Of a stretch of 64,000 bases of DNA, positions 35,706 to 44,272 are shown one piece after another. The stretch covers positions 62,001-126,000 of the forward strand of contig NZ_JSVC01000002.1 in the NCBI RefSeq assembly GCF_000814475.1, given 5' to 3'. Position 1 is the first letter of the stretch. Each line of letters opens with the position of its first letter. The notes beneath the pieces were generated by a model. The model was not told where the DNA came from. It saw only the letters and a list, made by a program, of their open reading frames with translations, and did no database searches. The translations under genes and the position numbers were made by a program. The DNA comes from Flavihumibacter solisilvae. GTDB taxonomy: Bacteria > Bacteroidota > Bacteroidia > Chitinophagales > Chitinophagaceae.

Positions 35706-35745
35706 AAGGAAATGCTAATGTTCCCAAAATTAATCGTATTTCCTT
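35706..35745. repeat. 8-bp inverted repeat flanking a second promoter-like box
   Basis: AAGGAAAT (35706-35713) and ATTTCCTT (35738-35745) are perfect inverted repeats 24 bp apart. Between them the minus strand reads TAATTTTG (35732-35725), a TAnnTTTG match pointing to the YceI gene. It may be an operator for an upstream promoter or a stem-loop after the TPR gene; there is no T-run. Confidence 0.4.
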
Positions 35746-35771
35746 GAAAGTCAGATGAATGAAAGGATGGA

Positions 35772-36803
35772 TCAGTTGAACCGATATTGTTGGCTGCCCG
35801 GCATTTTATAGACACGACCTTTTTGAAACTGAATAAAAGAGTCGTACGACTTATGATTTTGCTGGGTCCAGGCCTGGAACGCCGGCAAATCCTGGGCTGC
35901 ACCGAAGATCCACTGGTTATATGCTTCAAAAAAGCCTTCGCGCAACAATTGCCGTTGATATTCAAACAACCTGAACGGATAACGTGGGGGATCTTTCTGG
36001 TACCAGTCAATTACAAATTTTGACCTGAGCATGGTTAGGCTTGCCGTGGTTACCCCGCCACTGACTGTGGACGCATGTTTATTTAAAAGGTTGGCGAATT
36101 CAACTTCAAACCCGTTCCCTTTGTCGGGTGCTTTAAGCCCGTTCATATTGGTGAAATATTTCTTGTAGGCGTCGAGGAGAAGTTGTTTTATTTCCGGTGT
36201 ACGCCTGCTGTAACTTTCCAGGTTGACAAATATCTCTCCATAGATCAGTGCCCAGATTTTGTCTGTGCTGACATAATAATACCTGGCTGCATTGTAATAG
36301 TTACCTGAATAATTCGGATCGGCGCTAATACCTTTTTCCCACAGTTCAATAGCTTCTTCCAGCTTTTTCCTGTTCCATTGTAATTCGCCATAGTCGTTGA
36401 ACAGGACGCCGCTGTTTGGGAAAAGTTTTATTCCGGCTTTATATAGTTTTTCGCATTCCTTTAGTTCCTCTATTGCTTTATACGTCATTCCCAGCAGCTG
36501 GAAGCTGCGTACATCCGGGTTCGGCTTTTCAGTGAGCGCTTTTCCAAGCTCCACGGCTTTGCCAAAATCCCGCCCGAGATAGTAATTGAAGAGCAGGTCA
36601 TTTTTTAACTCTATGTTGCCCGGCTCTTTTTCCAGGGCGCGGGTCAGCACCAGCGTAGCATTTGAATAATCACCGGACTGCATGTATTCGCGGGCATGTT
36701 GCCGCAGGGCATTGACATCTTCTTCCTGCGCATAGCCATTTGTAGTTGCGAACAGGATACCTCCCGTAAGCAACAGCATAATATTGCGGTAACTAATCTT
36801 CAT
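35772..36803 (-). CDS. Exported TPR-repeat protein
   Basis: 343 residues with a signal peptide (MKISYRNIMLLLTGGILFATTNGYAQ). Residues about 30-200 are TPR-like repeats (ALRQHAREYMQSGDYSNATL, FNDYGELQWNRKKLEEAIEL, NYYNAARYYYVSTDKIWALI). The C-terminal 140 residues, rich in Phe and Trp (FRLFEYQRQLLREGFFEAYNQWIFGA), are a helical domain I do not recognise. A periplasmic scaffold role is plausible. It starts 14 bp after the stop of the DUF1015 gene, so it probably belongs to the serC transcript. Confidence 0.85.
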   Translation of the reverse strand: MKISYRNIMLLLTGGILFATTNGYAQEEDVNALRQHAREYMQSGDYSNATLVLTRALEKEPGNIELKNDLLFNYYLGRDFGKAVELGKALTEKPNPDVRSFQLLGMTYKAIEELKECEKLYKAGIKLFPNSGVLFNDYGELQWNRKKLEEAIELWEKGISADPNYSGNYYNAARYYYVSTDKIWALIYGEIFVNLESYSRRTPEIKQLLLDAYKKYFTNMNGLKAPDKGNGFEVEFANLLNKHASTVSGGVTTASLTMLRSKFVIDWYQKDPPRYPFRLFEYQRQLLREGFFEAYNQWIFGAAQDLPAFQAWTQQNHKSYDSFIQFQKGRVYKMPGSQQYRFN

Positions 36804-36817
36804 GCCATCTCGAATTA

Positions 36818-38047
36818 TTATGAATAGATTAAATGGGTCAATAGTCCATCCCTCAGCTTTGGTTCAAACCACGTGCTTTTGGGAGGCATTACATTCCCGC
36901 TGTCTGCAATATCAAACAATTGCTGGATACTGACAGGGTGCAGGCTGAAAGCTACGGCCATTTCGCCACTGTTAACGCGGCCCTCAAGTTCTCCCAATCC
37001 CCTGATCCCTCCAACGAAATCAATCCTTTTGTCTGTACGCTGGTCTTTGATTCCCAGCAGTTTGTCCAGCACCAGTTCGGATAATATAGTAACATCAAGA
37101 ACACCGATCGGGTCGGTTTTGTATGTTCCTTCCTTTGCCGTTAGCTTGAACCATTGGCCGCCCAGGTACATTCCAAATTCATGCAGCCTTGTCGGGGAAA
37201 AAGCCGCGGGCATCCTCTCCACTTCAAAATCATCATATAATGCGCGAAGGAAGTCAGCCTCGGTCAGTCCGTTCAGGTCTTTTATCACCCGGTTGTAATC
37301 CATGATATGCAACTGGTCTGCGGGGAAGAGCGTCGTCAGGAAGTAGTTCGCATTTTCACTATGCCCTTTTTCAAGAGACTTGCGGACTTTCGCTGCTGAA
37401 GCGGCCCTGTGGTGTCCATCGGCGATATAAGTATTGGGTACTTTATTCCGGAACAACTCGCTGATGAGGTTAATCGTCTTATCCTCATTTACCACCCACA
37501 CCCGGTGGGAGATATTATCCTGGGCCGTAAAATCATATGCGGGCTTGTTTTGCTTCCAGTTTTCAATAATGTCGTTAATTTCCTGGACATCCCGATAAGC
37601 CAGGAAAACATTGCCCGTTTGTGCGCCTGTAGTCCGGATATGGTTGATGCGGTCCTGCTCCTTCTCCGGTCGTGTGAACTCATGTTTCCTGATAATATCA
37701 TTTTCGTAGTCATCTACGGATGATACTGCAACCAGGCCCGTTTGTTCCCTGCCGTTCATCACCAGTTCGTATATGTAATAGCAGGGTTTGTCTTCACGCA
37801 GCAACAACCCGTCAGTAATAAATTTTTCCAGGTTCGTTTTTGCCATTTCATAAACTTCAGCGCTGTGAATGTCACTGATCCCCGGAAGGTCAATTTCCGA
37901 TTTCGTAACATGAAGGAAACTACTCCCGTTACCCTTCGCCTGAACTGCGGCTTCAGATGAATTCAGTACATCGTAGGGTGGGGAAGCGACAGCAGCCGCG
38001 AAGGATGTGTGTGGACGTAAAGCTTTGAATGGTTGTATAGTTGCCAT
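36818..38047 (-). CDS. DUF1015 family protein linked to serine biosynthesis
   Basis: 409 residues matching DUF1015 over the whole length: PFKALRPHTSFAAAVASPPY and DVLNSSEA at the start, IRKHEFTRPEKEQDRINHIR near residue 125, the conserved TYIADGHHRAASA near residue 215, and FVGGIRGLGELEGRVNSGE near the C-terminus. The family's reaction is not established, but it is usually encoded beside serA or serC, as here (17 bp downstream of serC). A role connected to phosphoserine or serine metabolism is therefore inferred. No signal peptide; cytoplasmic. Confidence 0.9.
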   Translation of the reverse strand: MATIQPFKALRPHTSFAAAVASPPYDVLNSSEAAVQAKGNGSSFLHVTKSEIDLPGISDIHSAEVYEMAKTNLEKFITDGLLLREDKPCYYIYELVMNGREQTGLVAVSSVDDYENDIIRKHEFTRPEKEQDRINHIRTTGAQTGNVFLAYRDVQEINDIIENWKQNKPAYDFTAQDNISHRVWVVNEDKTINLISELFRNKVPNTYIADGHHRAASAAKVRKSLEKGHSENANYFLTTLFPADQLHIMDYNRVIKDLNGLTEADFLRALYDDFEVERMPAAFSPTRLHEFGMYLGGQWFKLTAKEGTYKTDPIGVLDVTILSELVLDKLLGIKDQRTDKRIDFVGGIRGLGELEGRVNSGEMAVAFSLHPVSIQQLFDIADSGNVMPPKSTWFEPKLRDGLLTHLIYS

Positions 38048-38064
38048 ATTAATTCGATCTGTTG

Positions 38065-39132
38065 TTAACCGTTTTTGTTTGCAAAATCTTTCATAAGGTC
38101 AGTGACCGCCTCAACACTTTCATAGGGCAGGGCATTGTACATGCTGATCCGGAATCCACCAACCGAACGATGACCTTTAACTCCGTACATGCCATTTGCT
38201 TTACAAGTAGCCAGAAACGCTTTCTCCAGGTCAGCGTCAGCCATAGTAAACACGGCGTTCATCAGGCTACGGTCTTCTTTGGCGACCGTTGGTGTGAACA
38301 AAGGAAGCTGATCCAAAGTGTCGTAAAGCAGGGCTGCTTTCTTTTCATTTAATTTCTGAATTGCCTTTACCCCACCAATTTTCTTTAACCAGCGAAGTGT
38401 CAGCATACAAACGTACACCGCAAACACTGGCGGTGTGTTCAGCATTGAGCCATTCTTGATATGCTCACGGTAATCCATCATTGCCGGAAGTTTCCGGGAA
38501 ACTTTTCCCAGGATTTCCTGATCAGTTATCACCACGTTTACTCCCGCTGCACCAATATTTTTTTGGGCTCCGGCATAAATAAGTGCAAAGCGGTTGAAGT
38601 CCATGTCCGTACTAAGGATATCGGAACTCATGTCCGCAACAAGCGGAATGTCGGTTTCAGGAATAGCATGCATCTGCGACCCTTCAACCGTATTGTTAGT
38701 TGTATAATGAAAGTAACTGGCCTTATCAGGTATGGAATACCCTTTAGGGATATACGAATAGTTGCGATCTTTCGAACTCGCCACTACTTCGACATTACCA
38801 TAAAGCTTTGCCTCCTTGATGGCCTTTGTTCCCCAAACGCCACAGTCAAGGTACGCCGCGCCCGACTTTTCATCGAGCAGATTCATGGGAACCTGGAAAA
38901 ATTGTGTGGAGGCACCGCCATGTAAAAAAAGTACTTCTTTACCCGCGTTAAGATTCATCAGTTCCCTGGTAAGAGACTGCGCTTCGTCCATAACGGACTG
39001 GAAAGCATCTGTACGGTGACCGATCTCCAGGATGGAAAGGCCCATATTGTTGAAGTTGAGAATAGCTTCACTTGCTTCCTGAAAAACCTCTTTCGGCAGG
39101 ATGGATGGTCCTGCATTAAAATTATGTACCAC
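38065..39132 (-). CDS. serC: Phosphoserine aminotransferase
   Basis: 355 residues beginning at GTG 39132 with VHNFNAGPSILP, the characteristic SerC N-terminus. The class V aminotransferase fold is supported by LFLHGGASTQFFQVPMNLL, the PLP Lys in IYAGAQKNIGAAGV, and RSVGGFRISMYNALP at the C-terminus. It converts 3-phosphohydroxypyruvate and glutamate to phosphoserine and 2-oxoglutarate, and may also act in pyridoxal phosphate synthesis. It lies between a zinc phospholipase-like gene and DUF1015; a serA gene is not in the window. Confidence 0.95.
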   Translation of the reverse strand: MVHNFNAGPSILPKEVFQEASEAILNFNNMGLSILEIGHRTDAFQSVMDEAQSLTRELMNLNAGKEVLFLHGGASTQFFQVPMNLLDEKSGAAYLDCGVWGTKAIKEAKLYGNVEVVASSKDRNYSYIPKGYSIPDKASYFHYTTNNTVEGSQMHAIPETDIPLVADMSSDILSTDMDFNRFALIYAGAQKNIGAAGVNVVITDQEILGKVSRKLPAMMDYREHIKNGSMLNTPPVFAVYVCMLTLRWLKKIGGVKAIQKLNEKKAALLYDTLDQLPLFTPTVAKEDRSLMNAVFTMADADLEKAFLATCKANGMYGVKGHRSVGGFRISMYNALPYESVEAVTDLMKDFANKNG

Positions 39133-39189
39133 GTGCTTTCCTTTTGGTAAGGCTGCAATTTCCTGAAAAAATGTGAAACGAAGACAGCG

Positions 39190-40152
39190 TTAATCGCAGG
39201 AGCGTGATTTAACTGCCCGATTTAGCCACAACCGGGCCAAGCTGTCCACCACCAATACCTGTTCAGGTGGGAGCTTTTCATTCAATGCCGACAAGTTTGG
39301 CTGACCTGCATTGATCCATGCGGTATACCAGCAACTGGCGGTTATGTGAATGGCCTGCCTGAGCCGACGTTCAACCATTCCATTTAGCCGCCTGTCGTAG
39401 CTGAGGCTGTACACTCCGGAATATTGCCTGATCAACTGGCGATTCCGCCATTCATAGGCATATTTCAGATCTGGAGCCGTGTTAACTGACAGGCTTGCTT
39501 CGATAGTTAGCACTGAATCGACGGCGGCGGCACTTTCCATCACTACCTTCCAGATCATTTCCGCGGGGTTGTGGACGTATACAGCCTTGTCAATGAAGAA
39601 ATCCCATTCCTTTTCTGCGAGCAGTTCAGGAAGCCTGCTCTCCCAGAATGCATGGATGCCATGCTGGTTCGACAATTGGCCGTTGTGGTTCGAACTTGTA
39701 TGCAATGGAACATGTGCGTCACCGATATAATGTCCAAGGTCAGCAGATAATCTCAAGATAGATGACCCATCATGTTTTCTGAATGCACCGGTCAGTGAAC
39801 TCATCATTTCCAGGATTCGCCAGGGCAGAATGCCATGTTGGATCAGCGTGTCCTTTCCATATTTGTTTACCGCTTCAGTCCATTTTCGTGGAAGATCCGG
39901 AAAAGGATAGTCTCCATACCTGTCAAGGTCAATATAATGTCTCGGCGCTTCCGCCTTCAGAATATAGCGACGTTTATCTGCATCCGTAGCATGATCACGC
40001 AGGTAACCTATCTGCTTCCTGTACAGTACCAGCATTTCCGGCGGTAAAAGATAAACTGCATTTTCATTTATTAACCTGTGGGCGTAAAAACCCCAGCAAT
40101 ACAATTGAAGCGCCGGCAACATCAGCACCAGCGTCAAACCCCATTTCATCAT
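39190..40152 (-). CDS. Secreted zinc-dependent phospholipase C / S1-P1 nuclease-fold enzyme
   Basis: 320 residues with an N-terminal signal peptide; the mature protein would begin near CWGFYAHRLIN, where Trp and His at the new N-terminus are zinc ligands in this fold. A second ligand cluster is LSADLGHYIGDAHVPLHTSSN (H-x3-D type) followed by NQHGIHAFWESRLPE, as in zinc phospholipase C and S1/P1 nucleases. It should be a periplasmic or extracellular trinuclear-zinc hydrolase; whether phospholipids or nucleic acids are the substrate is unclear. It overlaps nothing but sits 14 bp after the DUF502 gene and 57 bp before serC. Confidence 0.85.
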   Translation of the reverse strand: MMKWGLTLVLMLPALQLYCWGFYAHRLINENAVYLLPPEMLVLYRKQIGYLRDHATDADKRRYILKAEAPRHYIDLDRYGDYPFPDLPRKWTEAVNKYGKDTLIQHGILPWRILEMMSSLTGAFRKHDGSSILRLSADLGHYIGDAHVPLHTSSNHNGQLSNQHGIHAFWESRLPELLAEKEWDFFIDKAVYVHNPAEMIWKVVMESAAAVDSVLTIEASLSVNTAPDLKYAYEWRNRQLIRQYSGVYSLSYDRRLNGMVERRLRQAIHITASCWYTAWINAGQPNLSALNEKLPPEQVLVVDSLARLWLNRAVKSRSCD

Positions 40153-40166
40153 GATATATTTCGCAC

Positions 40167-40817
40167 TTACCTGTGCACCACCTCCTCCTGTTCCTGTATG
40201 GGTTCCGGCTCTGCAACCCCGCCTGAAATCACATACTTCATGGCATCTGCTGCCTTGATATTGTCGAGGGTACGCACCTTGCTTCTTGGTACGATAAAGG
40301 TCTGTCCCGCGAACGAGTATGACAACGGTACATATACCGTAATGTAATCTTTAAATCCAAACTCACTGGCATCCTCATCCGTAATAAATCCGATCTGGAA
40401 TACATCTTCCTGGTATACGGATACCACTACTGCTTTGTTGAACTTTCGCTTGTTGCCCGCGAATGCTTCAAAGAAGTCTTTGATCGAACTGTAAATGAAT
40501 TTCACGCCTGGTGCCCTTTCCAGCCAATGGTCAAACAAGCTGAACACCCTGCTGGTTATGAAATTGGAACTCAGGTAGCCTATTACGACAAGTGTCACAA
40601 TGATCACCACAAAGCCAAGCCCATAGTTCCGTGTCATGATCTTACCGGAAGGATCCCTGACCTGCAGTATCGGAACCAGGTTGTCAATTGAGCTGACAAA
40701 CCAATAAATGAGATATGCAGTGATCGCAACTGGTGCCGTCACAAGAACCCCCTGCAAAAAATACTGGAAGATTTTTTTCCACCGCCAGCCATCGGTTCTT
40801 ACCGGTTGAATGTCCAT
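40167..40817 (-). CDS. DUF502 family membrane protein
   Basis: 216 residues with two membrane helices (about 18-42, FLQGVLVTAPVAITAYLIYW, and about 70-95, GLGFVVIIVTLVVIGYL). Between and after them is the conserved DUF502 soluble part: WLERAPGVKFIYSSIKDFFEAF, VVVSVYQEDVFQIGFITDE and VYVPLSYSFAGQTFIVPRSKV. Function of the family is unknown; it is widespread as a housekeeping inner-membrane protein. It is divergent from the TetR gene and has its own promoter match (40834-40865). It is the first gene of a probable transcript that continues to serC and DUF1015. Confidence 0.88.
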   Translation of the reverse strand: MDIQPVRTDGWRWKKIFQYFLQGVLVTAPVAITAYLIYWFVSSIDNLVPILQVRDPSGKIMTRNYGLGFVVIIVTLVVIGYLSSNFITSRVFSLFDHWLERAPGVKFIYSSIKDFFEAFAGNKRKFNKAVVVSVYQEDVFQIGFITDEDASEFGFKDYITVYVPLSYSFAGQTFIVPRSKVRTLDNIKAADAMKYVISGGVAEPEPIQEQEEVVHR

Positions 40818-40833
40818 AATAGTGTTTCAGTTG

Positions 40834-40865
40834 CAAACCTACTAAAATGAGAGGCTTGTCAGCAA
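40834..40865 (-). promoter_or_regulatory. Bacteroidota promoter for the DUF502 gene
   Basis: On the minus strand TTG (40865-40863), a 21-bp spacer and TAGGTTTG (40841-40834) fit the -33/-7 pattern well. The ATG follows 16 bp later. Confidence 0.6.
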
Positions 40866-40957
40866 GGGTTATTTAGCGGTAATTGGAATGGCCTCATTCC
40901 TGTTTAAACATCAGTAAGGGTGTGCGGTTTATTTTCCTTAAATGGTAAAATATCTTG

Positions 40958-40989
40958 ATGGAAACTTTTGTTACATAAATAGTTTCCAT
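40958..40989. promoter_or_regulatory. Candidate TetR operator
   Basis: ATGGAAACT (40958-40966) and AGTTTCCAT (40981-40989) form a perfect 9-bp inverted repeat with a 14-bp spacer. It covers the -33 element and touches the -7 box of the promoter for the TetR/efflux operon, the expected site for a repressor that controls its own operon. Confidence 0.72.
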
Positions 40990-40996
40990 AGTTTTG
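40966..40996 (+). promoter_or_regulatory. Promoter of the TetR/RND efflux operon
   Basis: TTTTG at 40966-40970, an 18-bp spacer and TAGTTTTG at 40989-40996 match the Bacteroidota -33/-7 consensus. The TetR start codon is 10 bp further, giving a nearly leaderless transcript. Confidence 0.65.
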
Positions 40997-41006
40997 CCCT
41001 TCCATT

Positions 41007-41630
41007 ATGACTGAAATTGACAATAGGGAGAGGATACTGGCGCGGGCAAAAGACCTGTTTATGCAGTATGGTATCAGGAGTGTGAGTATGGATGACATCG
41101 CCAGCGAAATAGGCATCAGCAAAAAAACTATTTACCAATATTTTGCGGATAAGGAAGAGCTCGTCAGCGCGGTCATCCTGTTCAAGATCGGGGAATCCAA
41201 AACCCGTTGTGACCTTGACAGGCAGCAGTCCATCAATGCAATAGATGAAATGTTCAGGGCCATGGAAATGGCGGAACAAATGTTCAGGACTATGAACCCG
41301 TCCGTAATCCCTGATCTCAGGAAATATCACCCGGTCGCCTATACGCATTTCGAAAAACACAAGAATGATTATCTATATAATGTCATCCGTACAAACCTGG
41401 TAAAGGGGATCGGGGAAGAGTTGTATCGGCCCGAGCTTAACGTTGAGATCATTGCAAGATTGAGACTCGACAGCATGCTGATGCCCTTCGATCAGTCGTT
41501 CCTGGTTCGGCAGAAGGCCACGCTCGCCGATGTGGAACAACAGGTTATCGAGCACTACCTGTTCGGAATCGTGACACTGAAAGGTTATAAGCTCGTGCTG
41601 AAATATCAACAAAAAAGAAAAAAGATTTAA
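41007..41630 (+). CDS. TetR/AcrR family transcriptional repressor
   Basis: 207 residues. The N-terminal TetR helix-turn-helix covers residues about 8-58 (RERILARAKDLFMQYGIRSV, MDDIASEIGISKKTIYQYF and the trailing DKEELVSAV). The C-terminal helical ligand domain is unspecific. It is followed 11 bp later by a TolC gene, then MFP and RND genes, so it very likely represses its own efflux operon and is released by a pump substrate. A strong inverted repeat overlapping the promoter supports autoregulation. Confidence 0.93.
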   Translation: MTEIDNRERILARAKDLFMQYGIRSVSMDDIASEIGISKKTIYQYFADKEELVSAVILFKIGESKTRCDLDRQQSINAIDEMFRAMEMAEQMFRTMNPSVIPDLRKYHPVAYTHFEKHKNDYLYNVIRTNLVKGIGEELYRPELNVEIIARLRLDSMLMPFDQSFLVRQKATLADVEQQVIEHYLFGIVTLKGYKLVLKYQQKRKKI

Positions 41631-41641
41631 ATCGGCTCAAC

Positions 41642-43045
41642 ATGAAAATGAATAAACACTGGATATGGTTACTGGCAACTATCTGCCTCGTATCCACAGC
41701 CCGCTCACAGGTAGAAAAGCAGGTTCATGCCATGAGTGCGCGTGAAGCAGTTGAGTATGCACGTAAGAACAGTTTTGAAGTCAAGAAAGCCCTGGAAGAC
41801 ATCCGCATACAGCACCAGGTGAACCGCGAGGTTACCTCAAATGCTTTACCGCAGCTGAATGGCTCCGCTGCAGTTAACTATTCTCCACGCGTGGCGGTAC
41901 AAAGCTTTCCGAACTTCATAGCAGCCGGAACATATGGCGTGCTGGAACAGGAAGGCGTTCGTGATGCAAATGGTAACCCGATAAAAGCACCGGATGACTT
42001 CGGCATCATTGCCGCACAGTTTGGGACTAAGTGGAATGCCAACGCAGGTCTTTCACTGCAACAGATCCTGTTCGACGGACAGGTATTCGTTGGTCTCCAG
42101 GCCCGTGACGCAGCCATGAACTTCGCCCGTAAAAACGCGGAAATAACAGAAGAGAATATAGCTGTTAATATCTACAAGGTCTATTACCAGCTGCTGATCG
42201 CGCAATACCAGATCAATCTTTACCATGACAATATCCTGAGGTTTGAAAAGCTTCATCACGATACCCGTGAAATCTATAAAAATGGATTCGCCGAAAAACT
42301 CGATGTGGACAAGGTAAGTGTTACGCTGACCAACCTCCGTACTGATAGCCTCAAACTTAAAACCCAGATGAATAATGGCTTTCTGGGTTTGAAGGTATTA
42401 CTTGGCATGCCACTCGCAGACAGTGTAATTCTGACTGAAAAGCTTACAGAAGAGATGGTGAAGTCGGAGATCCTTGATACTGCATACAACTACGGCGACA
42501 GGCGTGAATTCCAGTTGCTGGAGATTGGGAAGCAATTGAATGAATTCAACGTAAAGCGATATAAATACAGCTACCTGCCGACACTATCTGCTTTCGGGCA
42601 ACTTAATTCCATGGCAATGCGTGACCAGTTCAACCTGTTCAGGGATAAGTGGTATTCCAGCAGTCTTATAGGTGTGCAGCTTAACGTTCCCATCTTCGAT
42701 GGGTTTAAAAGAAATTCTCAGATTGAACAGGCAAAATCTGCAGTGAAGAAATCAAATTATGACATGGAACTCCTGAAGCTGAGCATTGACAGGGATGTGG
42801 CTTCTTCGCGAAACCGTTTCCGTGATGCGATTATTGCAGTATCGGCGCAGCGCGAAAACATGAAACTTGCAGAAGACGTATTTGACCAGACGAAGAAAAA
42901 GTATGACCAGGGACTTGGTACCAATACCGAAATCAATACAGCACAGACGGAGTTGAGAACGGCACAGACAAATTTTTTCTCCGCTCTTTATGACGCCGCC
43001 ATTGCTAAAGTGGATTATATGAAAGCAGTCGGCAAGATATTCTAA
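41642..43045 (+). CDS. TolC-like outer-membrane efflux protein
   Basis: 467 residues with a signal peptide (MKMNKHWIWLLATICLVSTARSQ). It shows two homologous halves of the outer-membrane efflux fold: long coiled-coil helices (QVEKQVHAMSAREAVEYARK, NIAVNIYKVYYQLLIAQYQI and RDVASSRNRFRDAIIAV) and beta-strand pairs around SAAVNYSPRVAVQSF and LPTLSAFGQLNSM. The trimer forms the outer duct of the tripartite pump. The next gene encodes the periplasmic adaptor, 30 bp away. Confidence 0.93.
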   Translation: MKMNKHWIWLLATICLVSTARSQVEKQVHAMSAREAVEYARKNSFEVKKALEDIRIQHQVNREVTSNALPQLNGSAAVNYSPRVAVQSFPNFIAAGTYGVLEQEGVRDANGNPIKAPDDFGIIAAQFGTKWNANAGLSLQQILFDGQVFVGLQARDAAMNFARKNAEITEENIAVNIYKVYYQLLIAQYQINLYHDNILRFEKLHHDTREIYKNGFAEKLDVDKVSVTLTNLRTDSLKLKTQMNNGFLGLKVLLGMPLADSVILTEKLTEEMVKSEILDTAYNYGDRREFQLLEIGKQLNEFNVKRYKYSYLPTLSAFGQLNSMAMRDQFNLFRDKWYSSSLIGVQLNVPIFDGFKRNSQIEQAKSAVKKSNYDMELLKLSIDRDVASSRNRFRDAIIAVSAQRENMKLAEDVFDQTKKKYDQGLGTNTEINTAQTELRTAQTNFFSALYDAAIAKVDYMKAVGKIF

Positions 43046-43075
43046 ACAAATCCTGAAAATTATAAATAGCATTTT

Positions 43076-44230
43076 ATGCAAACGATCATTAACCGTGTAG
43101 CCGCAGGCACCTTAATCCTCCTGGCATTTGCCTGTGGCTCCGGTAGCGCAAAAAGCGAACTGGACAAGAAAAAGGAAGAACTGGAAAAAGTCAAATCACA
43201 ACAAGCCAACCTGACCGAAAAGCAGGCAGCGCTGGAAAAGGAAATTCTTGCCTTGGACCCGTCAGCTGTTCCTGCGGAGAAGCCAAAGCTTGTTTCCCTT
43301 TCGAAGCTTTCCACTTCGCCTTTCAGTCACTTCATAGATCTACAGGGTAAAATTGATGCGGAGAATATTTCCTTTGTAACACCTAGAGGAATAGGAGGGC
43401 AGGTAAAATCTATATATGTCAAAACCGGTGATGCAGTACAGAAAGGTCAGCTTTTGCTGAAGCTTGAAGATGCGGTTATCCGGCAGCAGATAGTTACAGC
43501 TAAAACCCAGCTTGAATTTGCAAAAAACCTTCACCAGCGTCAAAAAAACCTGTGGGACCAGAACATCGGTACCGAGGTGCAGCTGATAACAGCCAAGAAT
43601 AATGTTGACCAGGCCGAACGCCAGATCATTATACTTAATGAGCAGCTGGCCATGACAAATGTATATGCAGAGATCAGCGGTGTTGCTGATGAAGTGAACA
43701 TTAAAGTTGGTGAGACTTTTACCGGTGCTCCGACAAGCGGCATCCGTATAGTAAATACGAGCAACCTGAAAGTTGTGGCGCAGGTACCGGAGAATTACAT
43801 CGACAGGGTAAAAGTTGGAAGTGCTGTGGTGGTTACCCTGCCTGATATCGCTAAGACCATTACAACAAAAATAACGGTATCCGGAAAGCTGATCGACCCG
43901 AACAGCCGTTCCTTTTACATCGAGGCAAAGATGCCGGCAGACAAAAGCTTCCGACCCAACCAGATTGCCAACGTACGGATCCAGGACTATACTGCGAAGG
44001 AGGCAATCTCGATTCCCATGAATACACTGCAGAATGATGAGAAAGGAAAATTTGTGCTGGTTGCAACCACGGAAGATGGAAAGCTTAAGGCACGGAAGCG
44101 AGTGGTGAAAGTGGGAGAACTTTATGCTGATAAACTTGAGATCCTCGATGGCCTCCAGGCCGGTGACACACTGATCACAGACGGTTTCCAGGGAGTATAT
44201 GATGGCCAGCTTATCAGTACACAACAGTAA
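43076..44230 (+). CDS. RND efflux periplasmic adaptor lipoprotein (MFP)
   Basis: 384 residues with a lipoprotein signal (VAAGTLILLAFACGSG; Cys near residue 20). A coiled-coil segment rich in Lys/Glu (residues about 27-62) precedes the canonical adaptor: GGQVKSIYVKTGDAVQKGQLLLKLED (split lipoyl motif around residues 100-125), the alpha hairpin around 130-185, VYAEISGVADEVNIKVGE, and the beta-barrel part VVAQVPENYIDRVKVGSAV. It links the inner-membrane pump to TolC. The long N-terminal coil ahead of the lipoyl domain is a Bacteroidota trait I see often in such genes. Confidence 0.93.
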   Translation: MQTIINRVAAGTLILLAFACGSGSAKSELDKKKEELEKVKSQQANLTEKQAALEKEILALDPSAVPAEKPKLVSLSKLSTSPFSHFIDLQGKIDAENISFVTPRGIGGQVKSIYVKTGDAVQKGQLLLKLEDAVIRQQIVTAKTQLEFAKNLHQRQKNLWDQNIGTEVQLITAKNNVDQAERQIIILNEQLAMTNVYAEISGVADEVNIKVGETFTGAPTSGIRIVNTSNLKVVAQVPENYIDRVKVGSAVVVTLPDIAKTITTKITVSGKLIDPNSRSFYIEAKMPADKSFRPNQIANVRIQDYTAKEAISIPMNTLQNDEKGKFVLVATTEDGKLKARKRVVKVGELYADKLEILDGLQAGDTLITDGFQGVYDGQLISTQQ

Positions 44231-44272
44231 GAGACCTCAAACCAACAGAGTCCTCAACTATTAATCAACTTT

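Noticed and set aside
43340-44224. 294-codon minus-strand frame opposite the MFP gene
   Set aside because: The plus strand encodes a clear adaptor protein with lipoyl and coil motifs; the antisense product has no recognisable features.
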